The notes under the pieces: generated by a model
What the model was told of the DNA's origin: nothing
Database searches by the model: none
The model's input: the letters and a program-made list of their open reading frames with translations, nothing else
Made by a program: the position numbers and the translations under genes
In this document: positions 54,828-63,041 of the stretch, piece after piece
Numbering within the stretch: the stretch's first letter is position 1
How the letters are laid out: each line of letters starts with the position of its first letter
From: Eubacteriales bacterium
GTDB taxonomy: Bacteria > Bacillota > Clostridia > Oscillospirales > Oscillospiraceae
Length of the DNA stretch: 64,000 nucleotides
Reading direction: 5' to 3'
Assembly: GCA_030536255.1 (NCBI GenBank)
Contig: JAUNQI010000013.1
Span: 13,866 to 77,865, forward strand

Positions 54828-56075
54828 ATGAAAAAGTTTCTCGCACTCATCCTTGCAGTCATGATGCTTGCTTCTATGGCTGCTGTTGCTCATGCAGATG
54901 ACAAAGTCGACCTGACAATGTGGTGCATTGCAACTGAAAGTGACTCCAACCGTCATGCTTACGAAGCAGCTATCGCAGACGTGACTGCCGCTCATCCCGA
55001 AGTTAATTTCACTTGGGAAGCAACTGAGAACCAGGCATACAAGACCAAGATTAAAGCAGCTGTTGCAGCTGACGAGATGCCTGATATTTTCTTCACCTGG
55101 TCCTGCGCATTCCTCAAGGACTTCGTTGATGCCGGCCGTGTATACTGCCTTGACAAAGAGCTTGAAGCTTACAAAGATGAGCTTCCCGAAGTCATGCTCG
55201 GAAATACCACTTTTGACGGACATCACTACGGCGTTCCTACCACTATGAACATTGTCGGTCTGTTCGCAAATATGGAACTCCTCGCATCTGTCGGTTATGA
55301 TGAAGTTCCCGGTTCTTATGAAGAATTCATCGCATGCTGCGATAAGCTCATTGAAAACGGAATCATCCCGTTCGGCTGCTCCGGCAAAGAGACTTGGTGC
55401 GTAACCGAATACCTCGAGTCCGTTATCGAGAAGAGCTGCGGCGCTGAAGCTCTCAACGACATCTTCCTCGGAAAAGCCACCTGGAATAATGCTGATGTTG
55501 CTTCCGCTGTTGACACCTTCCAGGCTCTTGTTACCAAGGGATACTTTGATCCTGAAGGAATCGCTCTTTCCAATGACGAAGTTAAGGCAAACTTTATGGC
55601 AGGCAAGTATGCATTCTACATGAATGGTACATGGAACTGCGCTGACTTTGCTGCAAAGCCGGAACTCGACGGTAAGATCCAGGTTGCAGAATTCCCTGTA
55701 ATCAATGCTGACAAAGCAACTCTCGGACAGCTTATCGGTGGTCCTTCCGATACTCTCGCTGTTGCAGCTTCCTCCGCAAATGCAGAAGTAGCAGCTCAGT
55801 TCGCAGTTGAGCTTGGCCGCGAAATCTGCCATTATGGTTACCTCGATGGATGCGGACTCCCCGCATGGACTCCTTTCTATGATGCAAGCGGCATTAATCC
55901 TCTTACTCAGGCTGTTTCCGAAATCGTAGCAAACTCTAATGCTATGGTTCTCTTTGGTGATACCGCTCAGAACGCAGATGCAGCAAACACTTACCTCTCA
56001 TACGTTGACCTCGTATACGGCTGTGCAACAGATGGTCAGGGCTTCATCGACGGCCTCACTGCTGACATCGGCTGA
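54828..56075 (+). CDS. Oligosaccharide ABC transporter substrate-binding protein (SBP_bac_1)
   Basis: This 415-residue exported protein has the signal MKKFLALILAVMMLASMAAV, cut after AHA, with no lipobox cysteine. The mature SBP_bac_1 fold shows LTMWCIATESDSNRHAYEAAIADV, PDIFFTWSCAFLKDFVDAG and FMAGKYAFYMNGTWNCADF. GGAG precedes the ATG. It begins the second oligosaccharide importer operon, which continues with two permeases, a YesL-like gene and GH3. The ligand is probably a xylo- or gluco-oligosaccharide judging by the GH3 neighbour. Confidence 0.9.
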   Translation: MKKFLALILAVMMLASMAAVAHADDKVDLTMWCIATESDSNRHAYEAAIADVTAAHPEVNFTWEATENQAYKTKIKAAVAADEMPDIFFTWSCAFLKDFVDAGRVYCLDKELEAYKDELPEVMLGNTTFDGHHYGVPTTMNIVGLFANMELLASVGYDEVPGSYEEFIACCDKLIENGIIPFGCSGKETWCVTEYLESVIEKSCGAEALNDIFLGKATWNNADVASAVDTFQALVTKGYFDPEGIALSNDEVKANFMAGKYAFYMNGTWNCADFAAKPELDGKIQVAEFPVINADKATLGQLIGGPSDTLAVAASSANAEVAAQFAVELGREICHYGYLDGCGLPAWTPFYDASGINPLTQAVSEIVANSNAMVLFGDTAQNADAANTYLSYVDLVYGCATDGQGFIDGLTADIG

Positions 56076-56111
56076 TAAGATTTGATAATTACAATCTCAT
56101 CTTAAATTTTT

Positions 56112-56153
56112 GTGGCCTTCCGGCAATTCTGTAAGGAAGTGTTGGAAGGCCAC
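56112..56153 (+). terminator. Stem-loop between binding-protein and permease genes
   Basis: GTGGCCTTCC (56112-56121) pairs perfectly with GGAAGGCCAC (56144-56153). There is no T run, so it more likely protects or processes the binding-protein mRNA than ends transcription. Confidence 0.55.
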
Positions 56154-56180
56154 TTCCAATAACGCAAGAGGTACAGAATC

Positions 56181-57059
56181 ATGAAAAAAATGTTCAGCAA
56201 CAAACTTAATATCATTCTGTTTTTATTGCCTGCTCTTCTTCTTTTTCTTGGAATTTTGATTGCTCCGATCATTCTCTCAGGTTATTACAGTCTATTTGAC
56301 TGGAACGGCTTTGGAAAGAAAGTTTTTATAGGATTCGCCAATTATAAGGAGCTCTTTACAAGTAATGCCATCGGTTTTATGAAAGCACTCGGAAATTCAA
56401 TGATTCTTGCTTTGCTTTCCGTTTGTATTCAGCTTCCGCTCGCTCTCGGACTTGCATTGGCACTTGGAAAAGGTATAAAGGGTGAACGTGCATTTCTGTC
56501 AATTTATTTCATTCCTGTATTAATTTCCACAGTTGTAATCGGACAGCTGTTTCTCAAAATCTACAATCCTTCATACGGCATTTTAAATGTTGTTTTACGC
56601 AAGCTTGGTTTAGATAACCTTGCAAAAATATGGCTAGGCACAAAAGAAACCGCTCTTGGTTCTGTATTTGTACCTACGCTCTGGCAATACGTCGGTTATC
56701 ATATGTTATTGATGTATGCTGGGGTCAAAAGTGTTCCTCCTGAACTTCGCGAAGCTGCCATGCTTGACGGTGCGACCGATGGTCAGGTCAACCGTTATAT
56801 TGTTCTTCCCTATATCAAACCTATTATAAAAATCAGCGTAATATTTGCTATTACCGGCTCTTTAAAGTCCTTTGACCTTATTTATGTTTTGACAAATGGT
56901 GGTCCTTTGCACAGCACTGAGGTGCCAAGTACACTTATGATAAATATGCTCTTCCTTCGCAACAGGTATGGAATGGGCAGTACTATTGCAGTCATGCTTA
57001 TTATTCTCTGTTTTGGTTTTGCGCTGTTGATCAATGCTGTTTTCAAGGAGGACAAATAA
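56181..57059 (+). CDS. Oligosaccharide ABC permease (MalF/UgpA-like)
   Basis: This 292-residue protein has about six membrane helices and the EAA loop ELREAAMLDGATDGQVNRYIVLPYIKPI (about 193-220). AAGAGG precedes the ATG. It ends 1 base before the next permease. It forms the channel of the second oligosaccharide importer. As in the first system no ATPase gene lies nearby. Confidence 0.92.
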   Translation: MKKMFSNKLNIILFLLPALLLFLGILIAPIILSGYYSLFDWNGFGKKVFIGFANYKELFTSNAIGFMKALGNSMILALLSVCIQLPLALGLALALGKGIKGERAFLSIYFIPVLISTVVIGQLFLKIYNPSYGILNVVLRKLGLDNLAKIWLGTKETALGSVFVPTLWQYVGYHMLLMYAGVKSVPPELREAAMLDGATDGQVNRYIVLPYIKPIIKISVIFAITGSLKSFDLIYVLTNGGPLHSTEVPSTLMINMLFLRNRYGMGSTIAVMLIILCFGFALLINAVFKEDK

Positions 57060-57060
57060 G

Positions 57061-57897
57061 ATGACACGAAATTCCAGTAAAGTTAAAAATACTTTTCTTT
57101 ACATCGGGCTGATTTTCTGGGCCCTTATCAATTTGTTCCCTGTCTACTGGATGTTCACTTTCTCATTGAAGAATAATGATGAAATATTCGGTGCAAATGT
57201 AGCCGGACTTCCTCAGCACTGGCTTTGGTCGAACTATTCTTCCGCAATGGGAACCGGAAAAATGGGTGTATATTTCATGAACAGTATTATTGTTGCTTCG
57301 GCAACAATACTCATCACACTCATTGCTTCCCTCATGGCAACCTATGCTATGACAAGACTGGTATTGAAACGAAGACTTACGATGAATAAGTTTTTCATGC
57401 TTGGACTTACAATTCCTATCCATGCTTCTATTGTTCCAATTTATGTTACTTTATCAAGACTCCATCTTTTAAACACCTACTGGGCCTTAATTGTTCCGTA
57501 TTCTGCATTCTCATTATCTATGGGTATCTTGATCTGTACTGGCTTCATGAATGATTTGCCCAGAGAACTTGACGAAGCTGCATGTATTGATGGATGCGGA
57601 GTCTGGGGAATATTCTTCAGAATCATTGTTCCCCTCATGAAGCCTGCTGTGGCTACAATCGGAATATACACATTCCTGCAGTGCTGGAATGAGCTCATGT
57701 TTGCTAATATATTCATCAGTAATTCTGCATATAAAACGCTGCCTGTTGGTATTCAGGCTCTTTCCGGGCAATACACGACAGAATGGGGCCCCATCGGCGC
57801 AGCACTAGTTCTTGCAACTTTCCCGACGTTATTTGTCTATGTTTTTCTAAGCAAGAAAATACAGGAAAGCTTCATAGCAGGAGCTGTTAAAGGATAA
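57061..57897 (+). CDS. Oligosaccharide ABC permease (MalG/UgpE-like)
   Basis: This 278-residue membrane protein has about six helices and the EAA loop ELDEAACIDGCGVWGIFFRIIVPLMKPA. The ATG at 57061 follows AAGGAGG, which decides the start over codons inside the first permease. It is the second channel half and precedes a YesL-like gene by 1 base. Confidence 0.92.
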   Translation: MTRNSSKVKNTFLYIGLIFWALINLFPVYWMFTFSLKNNDEIFGANVAGLPQHWLWSNYSSAMGTGKMGVYFMNSIIVASATILITLIASLMATYAMTRLVLKRRLTMNKFFMLGLTIPIHASIVPIYVTLSRLHLLNTYWALIVPYSAFSLSMGILICTGFMNDLPRELDEAACIDGCGVWGIFFRIIVPLMKPAVATIGIYTFLQCWNELMFANIFISNSAYKTLPVGIQALSGQYTTEWGPIGAALVLATFPTLFVYVFLSKKIQESFIAGAVKG

Positions 57898-57898
57898 T

Positions 57899-58567
57899 AT
57901 GGATAAGCATTCTCAAAAATCTGAAGGTTTTTTCTATCTTTTCCAAGTAATAAGTGATCTTGTCTTAATCAATCTACTTTGGTTCGTATGTTCCCTGCCG
58001 GTTATTACGGCAGGGACATCCACATGTGCAGCTTTTTCCGTCATGCTCAAGCTTGTCCGGGGAGAAGGCAGCAACACCATCAAAAGCTTTTTCAAGGCCT
58101 TTAAGGATAACTTCAAGCGCGGGGTTTTGTACGGTCTGATCGTTATCGCTGCAATTTTTATTCTATATGTAGATATTTCCTTTGCTCTCGCTCAGGAGGG
58201 TGTGTTCCGCTATGTCTGTCTGATTGCATATGGAATTATGATGGCAATCGTTCTTATTTTCGTCACCTATGTATTCCCTCTGCAGGCAAGATATGAAAAC
58301 ACATTCCGCGGCCACATAAAGAATGCATTTCTTCTCACTTTCTGCGCACCCGGAAAAACGATCCTTATGTGGATTATTTATTCAATCCCCATCGCCATGT
58401 TCATCCTGCTTCCTTTTGAAGTTGTACTTTACATTGCATTCTTCTTTTTCCTTTTTTCTGTTTCTCTTCCAATGTACTTCAACTCTAAAATTCTCAGGCA
58501 GGTTTTCGATATTTTTGTAAAGGACGAACAAAACAATGACCAGAGAAGAAGCGAAGAAGCTTGCTGA
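57899..58567 (+). CDS. YesL-like (DUF624) membrane protein
   Basis: This 222-residue protein has about five hydrophobic segments. It opens with the YesL-type SEGFFYLFQVISDLVLINLLWFVCSLPVITAGTSTCA and carries FKAFKDNFKRG near residue 68. YesL/DUF624 proteins are found next to CUT1 sugar importers in Firmicutes; their role is unknown but is probably linked to transport. It starts 1 base after the permease and overlaps the GH3 gene by 32 bases. Confidence 0.85.
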   Translation: MDKHSQKSEGFFYLFQVISDLVLINLLWFVCSLPVITAGTSTCAAFSVMLKLVRGEGSNTIKSFFKAFKDNFKRGVLYGLIVIAAIFILYVDISFALAQEGVFRYVCLIAYGIMMAIVLIFVTYVFPLQARYENTFRGHIKNAFLLTFCAPGKTILMWIIYSIPIAMFILLPFEVVLYIAFFFFLFSVSLPMYFNSKILRQVFDIFVKDEQNNDQRRSEEAC

Positions 58568-60632
58568 AAAACTTGTCAGCAAGATGTCCGTTGAAGAAAA
58601 AGCGAGCCAGCTTCGGTTTGACTCACCTGCCATTGAACGGCTCGGTGTTCCTGCCTATAACTGGTGGAACGAAGCCCTGCACGGAGTTGCCCGCGGCGGT
58701 ACCGCTACAAGTTTTCCACAGGCAATCGGCCTGGCAGCCATGTTTGACGATGCGCTTCTGGAAGAAATTGCCGATGCCATAGCCACAGAGGCCAGAGCAA
58801 AATACAATGCGCTCTCCGCAGAGGGTGACCGGGACATCTATCACGGGCTGACTATGTGGTCTCCGAATATCAATATTTTCCGTGATCCCAGATGGGGCCG
58901 CGGACATGAGACCTACGGAGAGGATCCCTATCTCACTGCCCGCTGCGGCAAGGCCTTTGTGCGCGGACTTCAGGGAAACGGAGAGCATCTGAAAACTGCT
59001 GCATGTGCCAAGCATTTCGCTGTGCACAGCGGACCGGAGGAGCTCCGTCATCACTTTGACGCCAAAGCAAACCCAAAAGATCTGGAAGAAACCTATCTCT
59101 CCGCATTTAAGGAGCTTGTAACCGAAGCGGAGGTTGAAGCCGTGATGGGGGCATATAATCGTGTCAACGGTGAACCTGCCTGCGCAAACAGTGTCCTAAT
59201 GGAAAAGCTGCGTGGTGAATGGAATTTTCAGGGTCACTTTGTTTCTGACTGCTGGGCGGTCAGAGATTTCCACGAAGGTCATAAGGTCACAAGTAAACCC
59301 ACGGAATCCGTAAAGCTGGCGCTTGAATCCGGCTGTGACGTTAACTGTGGATGCACTTATCAGCATATCATGGATGCTTACACAAAGGGAATGATCTCTG
59401 AAGACGTCATTTCCCGGGCTGCCGTAAGACTTTTCACAACCAGATATCTGCTTGGAATCATGGGCAACGGAAGTGAATTTGACAGCATTCCCTATTCCGA
59501 GATAGAGTCTCCCGAACATTTAAAACTTTCCGAAAAAGCCGCCCGGGAATCCTGTGTGCTTTTGAAAAACAACGGCCTCCTTCCTCTGGATCCCGAAAAA
59601 TGCGGAACGATCGGCGTGATCGGCCCCAATGCAAACAGCCGAATCTCTCTGATCGGCAATTATCACGGTACTGCCTCCAGGTATACGACGGTACTGGAAG
59701 GCATTCAGGATATTACTGCCAACAAATGCCGGATCCTTTATTCCGAAGGCTGTCACCTCTATAAGGACAGAACAGAACCGCTGGCACTGGCGGGAGACCG
59801 TCTTGCTGAAGCCGTGGCTGTTGCCAAAAACAGCGATACTGTAATCCTTGTACTCGGTCTCGATGAAACCCTGGAAGGCGAAGAAGGGGATACCGGAAAC
59901 AGCTACTTCTCCGGGGACAAAAAGGACCTTCTCCTTCCCGAGTCCCAGCAAATTCTGGCAGAAAAAGTACTTTCTCTGAGAAAGCCCACCGTCATTGTTC
60001 TTATGGCAGGAAGCTCGATCGATATCTCGGAGGCACAGGAAAGCGCCGATGCGATCCTTCTTTCCTGGTATCCCGGCGCCGGCGGCGGAAAAAATGTTGC
60101 CGAACTGCTTTTCGGTCTCTGTTCTCCGTCCGGGAAGCTGCCCGTTACTTTCTATCAGAATTCCGCGCTGGCGGAAATGCCCGATTTCACCGATTACTCC
60201 ATGACGAACCGCACCTACCGCTATTATACCGGCACACCTCTTTACCCCTTCGGCTTCGGCCTCACTTACGGTGATACTTCCGTATCCGGACTTCAGGCAG
60301 ACCGGGATAAAGCGACTGTCCGCGTAAAAAACAGCGGAAGCCGGAAGACAGAGGATGTGCTCCAGCTTTATATTCACGATGAGGATTCCGAATTTGCTCC
60401 TGTTAATCCGATCCTTTGCGGCTTCCGCAGGATCTCCCTTTTAGCAGGAGAGGAAATTGAAATTGAGCTGCCGATCGATCCGAATGCTTTTACGGTTATT
60501 GATTCTGAAGGAAAAAGGATCCCCGGAAGCGGAAAATGGACTTTATATGCCGGTTTCGGAGGCCCGGACAGCCGTACCGAAGAATTGGCGGGAAAGCAGG
60601 CTTTCTCTGTAACCATACATCAGAACATATGA
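58536..60632 (+). CDS. GH3 beta-xylosidase / beta-glucosidase
   Basis: This 698-residue cytoplasmic enzyme has the GH3 barrel with YNWWNEALHGVARGG, FRDPRWGRGHETYGEDPYLT and the nucleophile Asp238 in FVSDCWAVRDFH. The second alpha/beta domain (about 330-560) and a C-terminal Fn3-like domain (about 590-690) follow. The WWNEALHG and GRGHETYGEDP forms are typical of beta-xylosidases, but beta-glucosidase cannot be excluded. No signal peptide is present, so it acts on imported oligosaccharides. Its start overlaps the YesL gene by 32 bases, with AAAGGA about 11 bases upstream. Confidence 0.9.
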   Translation: MTREEAKKLAEKLVSKMSVEEKASQLRFDSPAIERLGVPAYNWWNEALHGVARGGTATSFPQAIGLAAMFDDALLEEIADAIATEARAKYNALSAEGDRDIYHGLTMWSPNINIFRDPRWGRGHETYGEDPYLTARCGKAFVRGLQGNGEHLKTAACAKHFAVHSGPEELRHHFDAKANPKDLEETYLSAFKELVTEAEVEAVMGAYNRVNGEPACANSVLMEKLRGEWNFQGHFVSDCWAVRDFHEGHKVTSKPTESVKLALESGCDVNCGCTYQHIMDAYTKGMISEDVISRAAVRLFTTRYLLGIMGNGSEFDSIPYSEIESPEHLKLSEKAARESCVLLKNNGLLPLDPEKCGTIGVIGPNANSRISLIGNYHGTASRYTTVLEGIQDITANKCRILYSEGCHLYKDRTEPLALAGDRLAEAVAVAKNSDTVILVLGLDETLEGEEGDTGNSYFSGDKKDLLLPESQQILAEKVLSLRKPTVIVLMAGSSIDISEAQESADAILLSWYPGAGGGKNVAELLFGLCSPSGKLPVTFYQNSALAEMPDFTDYSMTNRTYRYYTGTPLYPFGFGLTYGDTSVSGLQADRDKATVRVKNSGSRKTEDVLQLYIHDEDSEFAPVNPILCGFRRISLLAGEEIEIELPIDPNAFTVIDSEGKRIPGSGKWTLYAGFGGPDSRTEELAGKQAFSVTIHQNI

Positions 60633-60718
60633 AAAGCCGAATTGCAAAGAAACTATTGTTTAACAAGCGCTGATCCACTTTAAAAATAATGAGACAAAAT
60701 ATATTTTCTGTGGTAAAC

Positions 60719-60724
60719 TATAAT
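60719..60724 (+). promoter_or_regulatory. Possible -10 box of the kinase/DUF4867/isomerase operon
   Basis: A perfect TATAAT lies about 90 bases before the kinase start in a 183-base gap. No clear -35 box is seen at the right distance, so an activator may be needed. Confidence 0.4.
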
Positions 60725-60815
60725 CGTTCATTATTCTGGTCAGTATTTTAACATCACCAATTATTTTTTCAGTCAATCATAACCAAAACCATAAAATCAA
60801 ATCAGGAGGAAGATC

Positions 60816-62288
60816 ATGCTGTATATTGGTATAGATCTCGGAACATCATCCACCAAGCTTCTGCTTGTCGATGAAAACGGAGAAATCAAAAATTCAGTTA
60901 CGAAAGAATACCCTCTCATCTTCCCTCAGCCCGGCTGGAGCGAGCAGGAGCCAGCCGAATGGTGGAACGCATGCAAAACAGGCCTGAAAGAGCTTCTTGC
61001 AGGTTTTGACGCATCTCAGGTAACCGGTATCGGCTGCGGAGGCCAGATGCATGGTCTTGTTATTCTGGATAAGGATGACGAAGTCATTCGTCCTGCAATC
61101 CTCTGGAACGACGGGCGCACTTTCAAGGAAGTCGATTACCTCAACAATGAGATTGGAAAAAGCAAACTTTCCGCTCTCACTGCGAATATCGCATTCGCTG
61201 GATTTACCGCACCGAAGATTCTCTGGGTCAGAAATAATGAGCCGGACAACTTTGACCGTATAAGCAAGATCATGCTTCCGAAGGACTATATCAACTATCT
61301 GCTTACCGGCGTTCATTCCTGTGACTATTCCGATGCCTCCGGAATCCTTCTCCTTGATGTGGAGAAGAAGTGCTGGTCTGAAGAAATGATGGATATTTGC
61401 GGAGTATGCGAGGAACAGATGCCTCATCTGTTTGAAAGCTACGAGGTCATCGGAACAGTTCTTCCGCAGATTGCTGCCGAGCTTGGACTGCCGGATGGAG
61501 TTAAGGTTGTTGCCGGCGCAGGCGATAATGCCGCAGCTGCAGTAGGAACCGGAACTGTTGGCGAAGGAGCATGCAATATTTCCCTCGGAACTTCCGGAAC
61601 CATCTTTATTTCTTCCGATCGGTTCGGAGTAGATCCGAATAATGCTTTGCACTCCTTTGCTCATGCCAACGGAAAATTTCATCTGATGGGCTGCATGCTT
61701 TCTGCCGCCTCCTCCAACAAATGGTTCTGCGATGAGATCCTCAATTCCAGAGATTATTCAGCATTGCAGAAAGACATCACCGATGAACAGCTCGGCAGAA
61801 ACAGAGTTTTCTATCTCCCTTATCTGATGGGAGAACGCAGCCCAATCAACGATACAGATGCCCGCGCAACCTTCCTTGGAATGAGCATGGATACTACCCG
61901 TCAGGATATGATTCAGGCAGTAATGGAAGGCGTTGCTTTTGCGATTCGTGACAGCTTTGAAGTTGCAAAATCTCTCGGAATCGACATTAAACGCAGCAAG
62001 CTCTGCGGCGGCGGTGCAAAATCTCCGCTCTGGCGCAAAATTTTTGCAAACGTTCTGAACATTACTCTTGATATCCCTCAGACGGAAGAGGGCCCCGGCT
62101 ACGGCGGAGCAATGCTCGCTATGGTCGGCTGCGGGAAGTTCAGTTCGGTTGAAGAATGCGCAGATACATTCGTTAAAGTAACCTCCTCCATCGTTCCGGA
62201 TTCTGAAATCGCCGAGCGTTATGAAGAGAGATACAATACATTCAAAGAAATATATCCGGCACTCAAACCGGTGTTTAAGAAAATCTGA
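60816..62288 (+). CDS. xylB: Xylulokinase-like FGGY kinase
   Basis: This 490-residue kinase matches the XylB group: LYIGIDLGTSSTKLLLVDENG (2-22), GWSEQEPAEWW, the substrate-site CGGQMHGLVILD (about 73-84), LGTSGTIF and LCGGGAKSPLWR. It should phosphorylate D-xylulose or a related ketose before entry to the pentose phosphate pathway. AGGAGG precedes the ATG. The isomerase two genes downstream is of the fucose/arabinose family and not XylA, so another ketose such as L-fuculose, D-ribulose or L-ribulose is also possible. Confidence 0.88.
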   Translation: MLYIGIDLGTSSTKLLLVDENGEIKNSVTKEYPLIFPQPGWSEQEPAEWWNACKTGLKELLAGFDASQVTGIGCGGQMHGLVILDKDDEVIRPAILWNDGRTFKEVDYLNNEIGKSKLSALTANIAFAGFTAPKILWVRNNEPDNFDRISKIMLPKDYINYLLTGVHSCDYSDASGILLLDVEKKCWSEEMMDICGVCEEQMPHLFESYEVIGTVLPQIAAELGLPDGVKVVAGAGDNAAAAVGTGTVGEGACNISLGTSGTIFISSDRFGVDPNNALHSFAHANGKFHLMGCMLSAASSNKWFCDEILNSRDYSALQKDITDEQLGRNRVFYLPYLMGERSPINDTDARATFLGMSMDTTRQDMIQAVMEGVAFAIRDSFEVAKSLGIDIKRSKLCGGGAKSPLWRKIFANVLNITLDIPQTEEGPGYGGAMLAMVGCGKFSSVEECADTFVKVTSSIVPDSEIAERYEERYNTFKEIYPALKPVFKKI

Positions 62289-62302
62289 AAGGACATATGA
62301 TC

Positions 62303-62932
62303 ATGAAGGTTTATTCTGTTTATGACCCCGAATTTGCTCCTTACGGCAAGGTTCTCGAAGGCTTTGATACCTCGGAGATCCTCCAGAAAATGAATGAGAT
62401 TCCCATGCCCGAGTCCGGCACACTCTATGAGCCGGGAATCGCATCTCTTGAGTCCGTTGTGGAATTCAGACAGTTTGCACTCCGCGCATATGGCGGAATG
62501 CCCATCCAGCTCGGTATGTGCTGGGGCTACAACACAAAGCTGAACTGCCTCGAATACCATAAAGACAGCGAAGTCAATATCGGAACCGAAGACTTTATTC
62601 TCCTTCTCGCCAAGGAAGAAGAGATCGTTGACGGCAAGATCGATTCCTCTGTCGTAAAGGCATTCAAGGCTCCGGCAGGAGTCCCGGTTGAAGTCTACGC
62701 AACTACGCTTCACTATGCCCCCTGCCACACTGACGCAGCAAAGGGATTCCGTACTGCGGTTATTCTCCCCAAAGGAACAAACACTTACTGCCCCATCATC
62801 AAAGAGAAGGGATTTGAAGACAAGCTTCTCACCGCACGCAACAAATGGCTCATCGCGCATGCCGATGCTCCGGAAGCACAAAACGGTGCATATGTAGGTA
62901 TCACCGGCGAAAACATTGACATTGCAGAGTAA
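62303..62932 (+). CDS. DUF4867-family protein
   Basis: This 209-residue protein begins MKVYSVYDPEFAPYGKVLEG and contains ALRAYGGMPIQLGMCWGYN and LHYAPCHTDAAKGFRTAVILPKGTN, which I recognise as DUF4867. A cupin-like beta fold is likely, with His154 and His158 in LHYAPCH as possible metal ligands. The ATG at 62303 is chosen because AAAGGA lies 9 bases upstream; the ATG at 62297 is too close. It lies between a sugar kinase and a sugar isomerase and ends 109 bases before the latter, so it may act as a sugar mutarotase or isomerase accessory. Function not known. Confidence 0.78.
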   Translation: MKVYSVYDPEFAPYGKVLEGFDTSEILQKMNEIPMPESGTLYEPGIASLESVVEFRQFALRAYGGMPIQLGMCWGYNTKLNCLEYHKDSEVNIGTEDFILLLAKEEEIVDGKIDSSVVKAFKAPAGVPVEVYATTLHYAPCHTDAAKGFRTAVILPKGTNTYCPIIKEKGFEDKLLTARNKWLIAHADAPEAQNGAYVGITGENIDIAE

Positions 62933-63041
62933 TATCTTATTGTATATTCTTTCAATATATAATATAATATTTGTACTTTCAGCATAATTCTACGCAAATC
63001 TTAGATACGTTACGAAACAAACAAAATGAAGGAGAACTTTT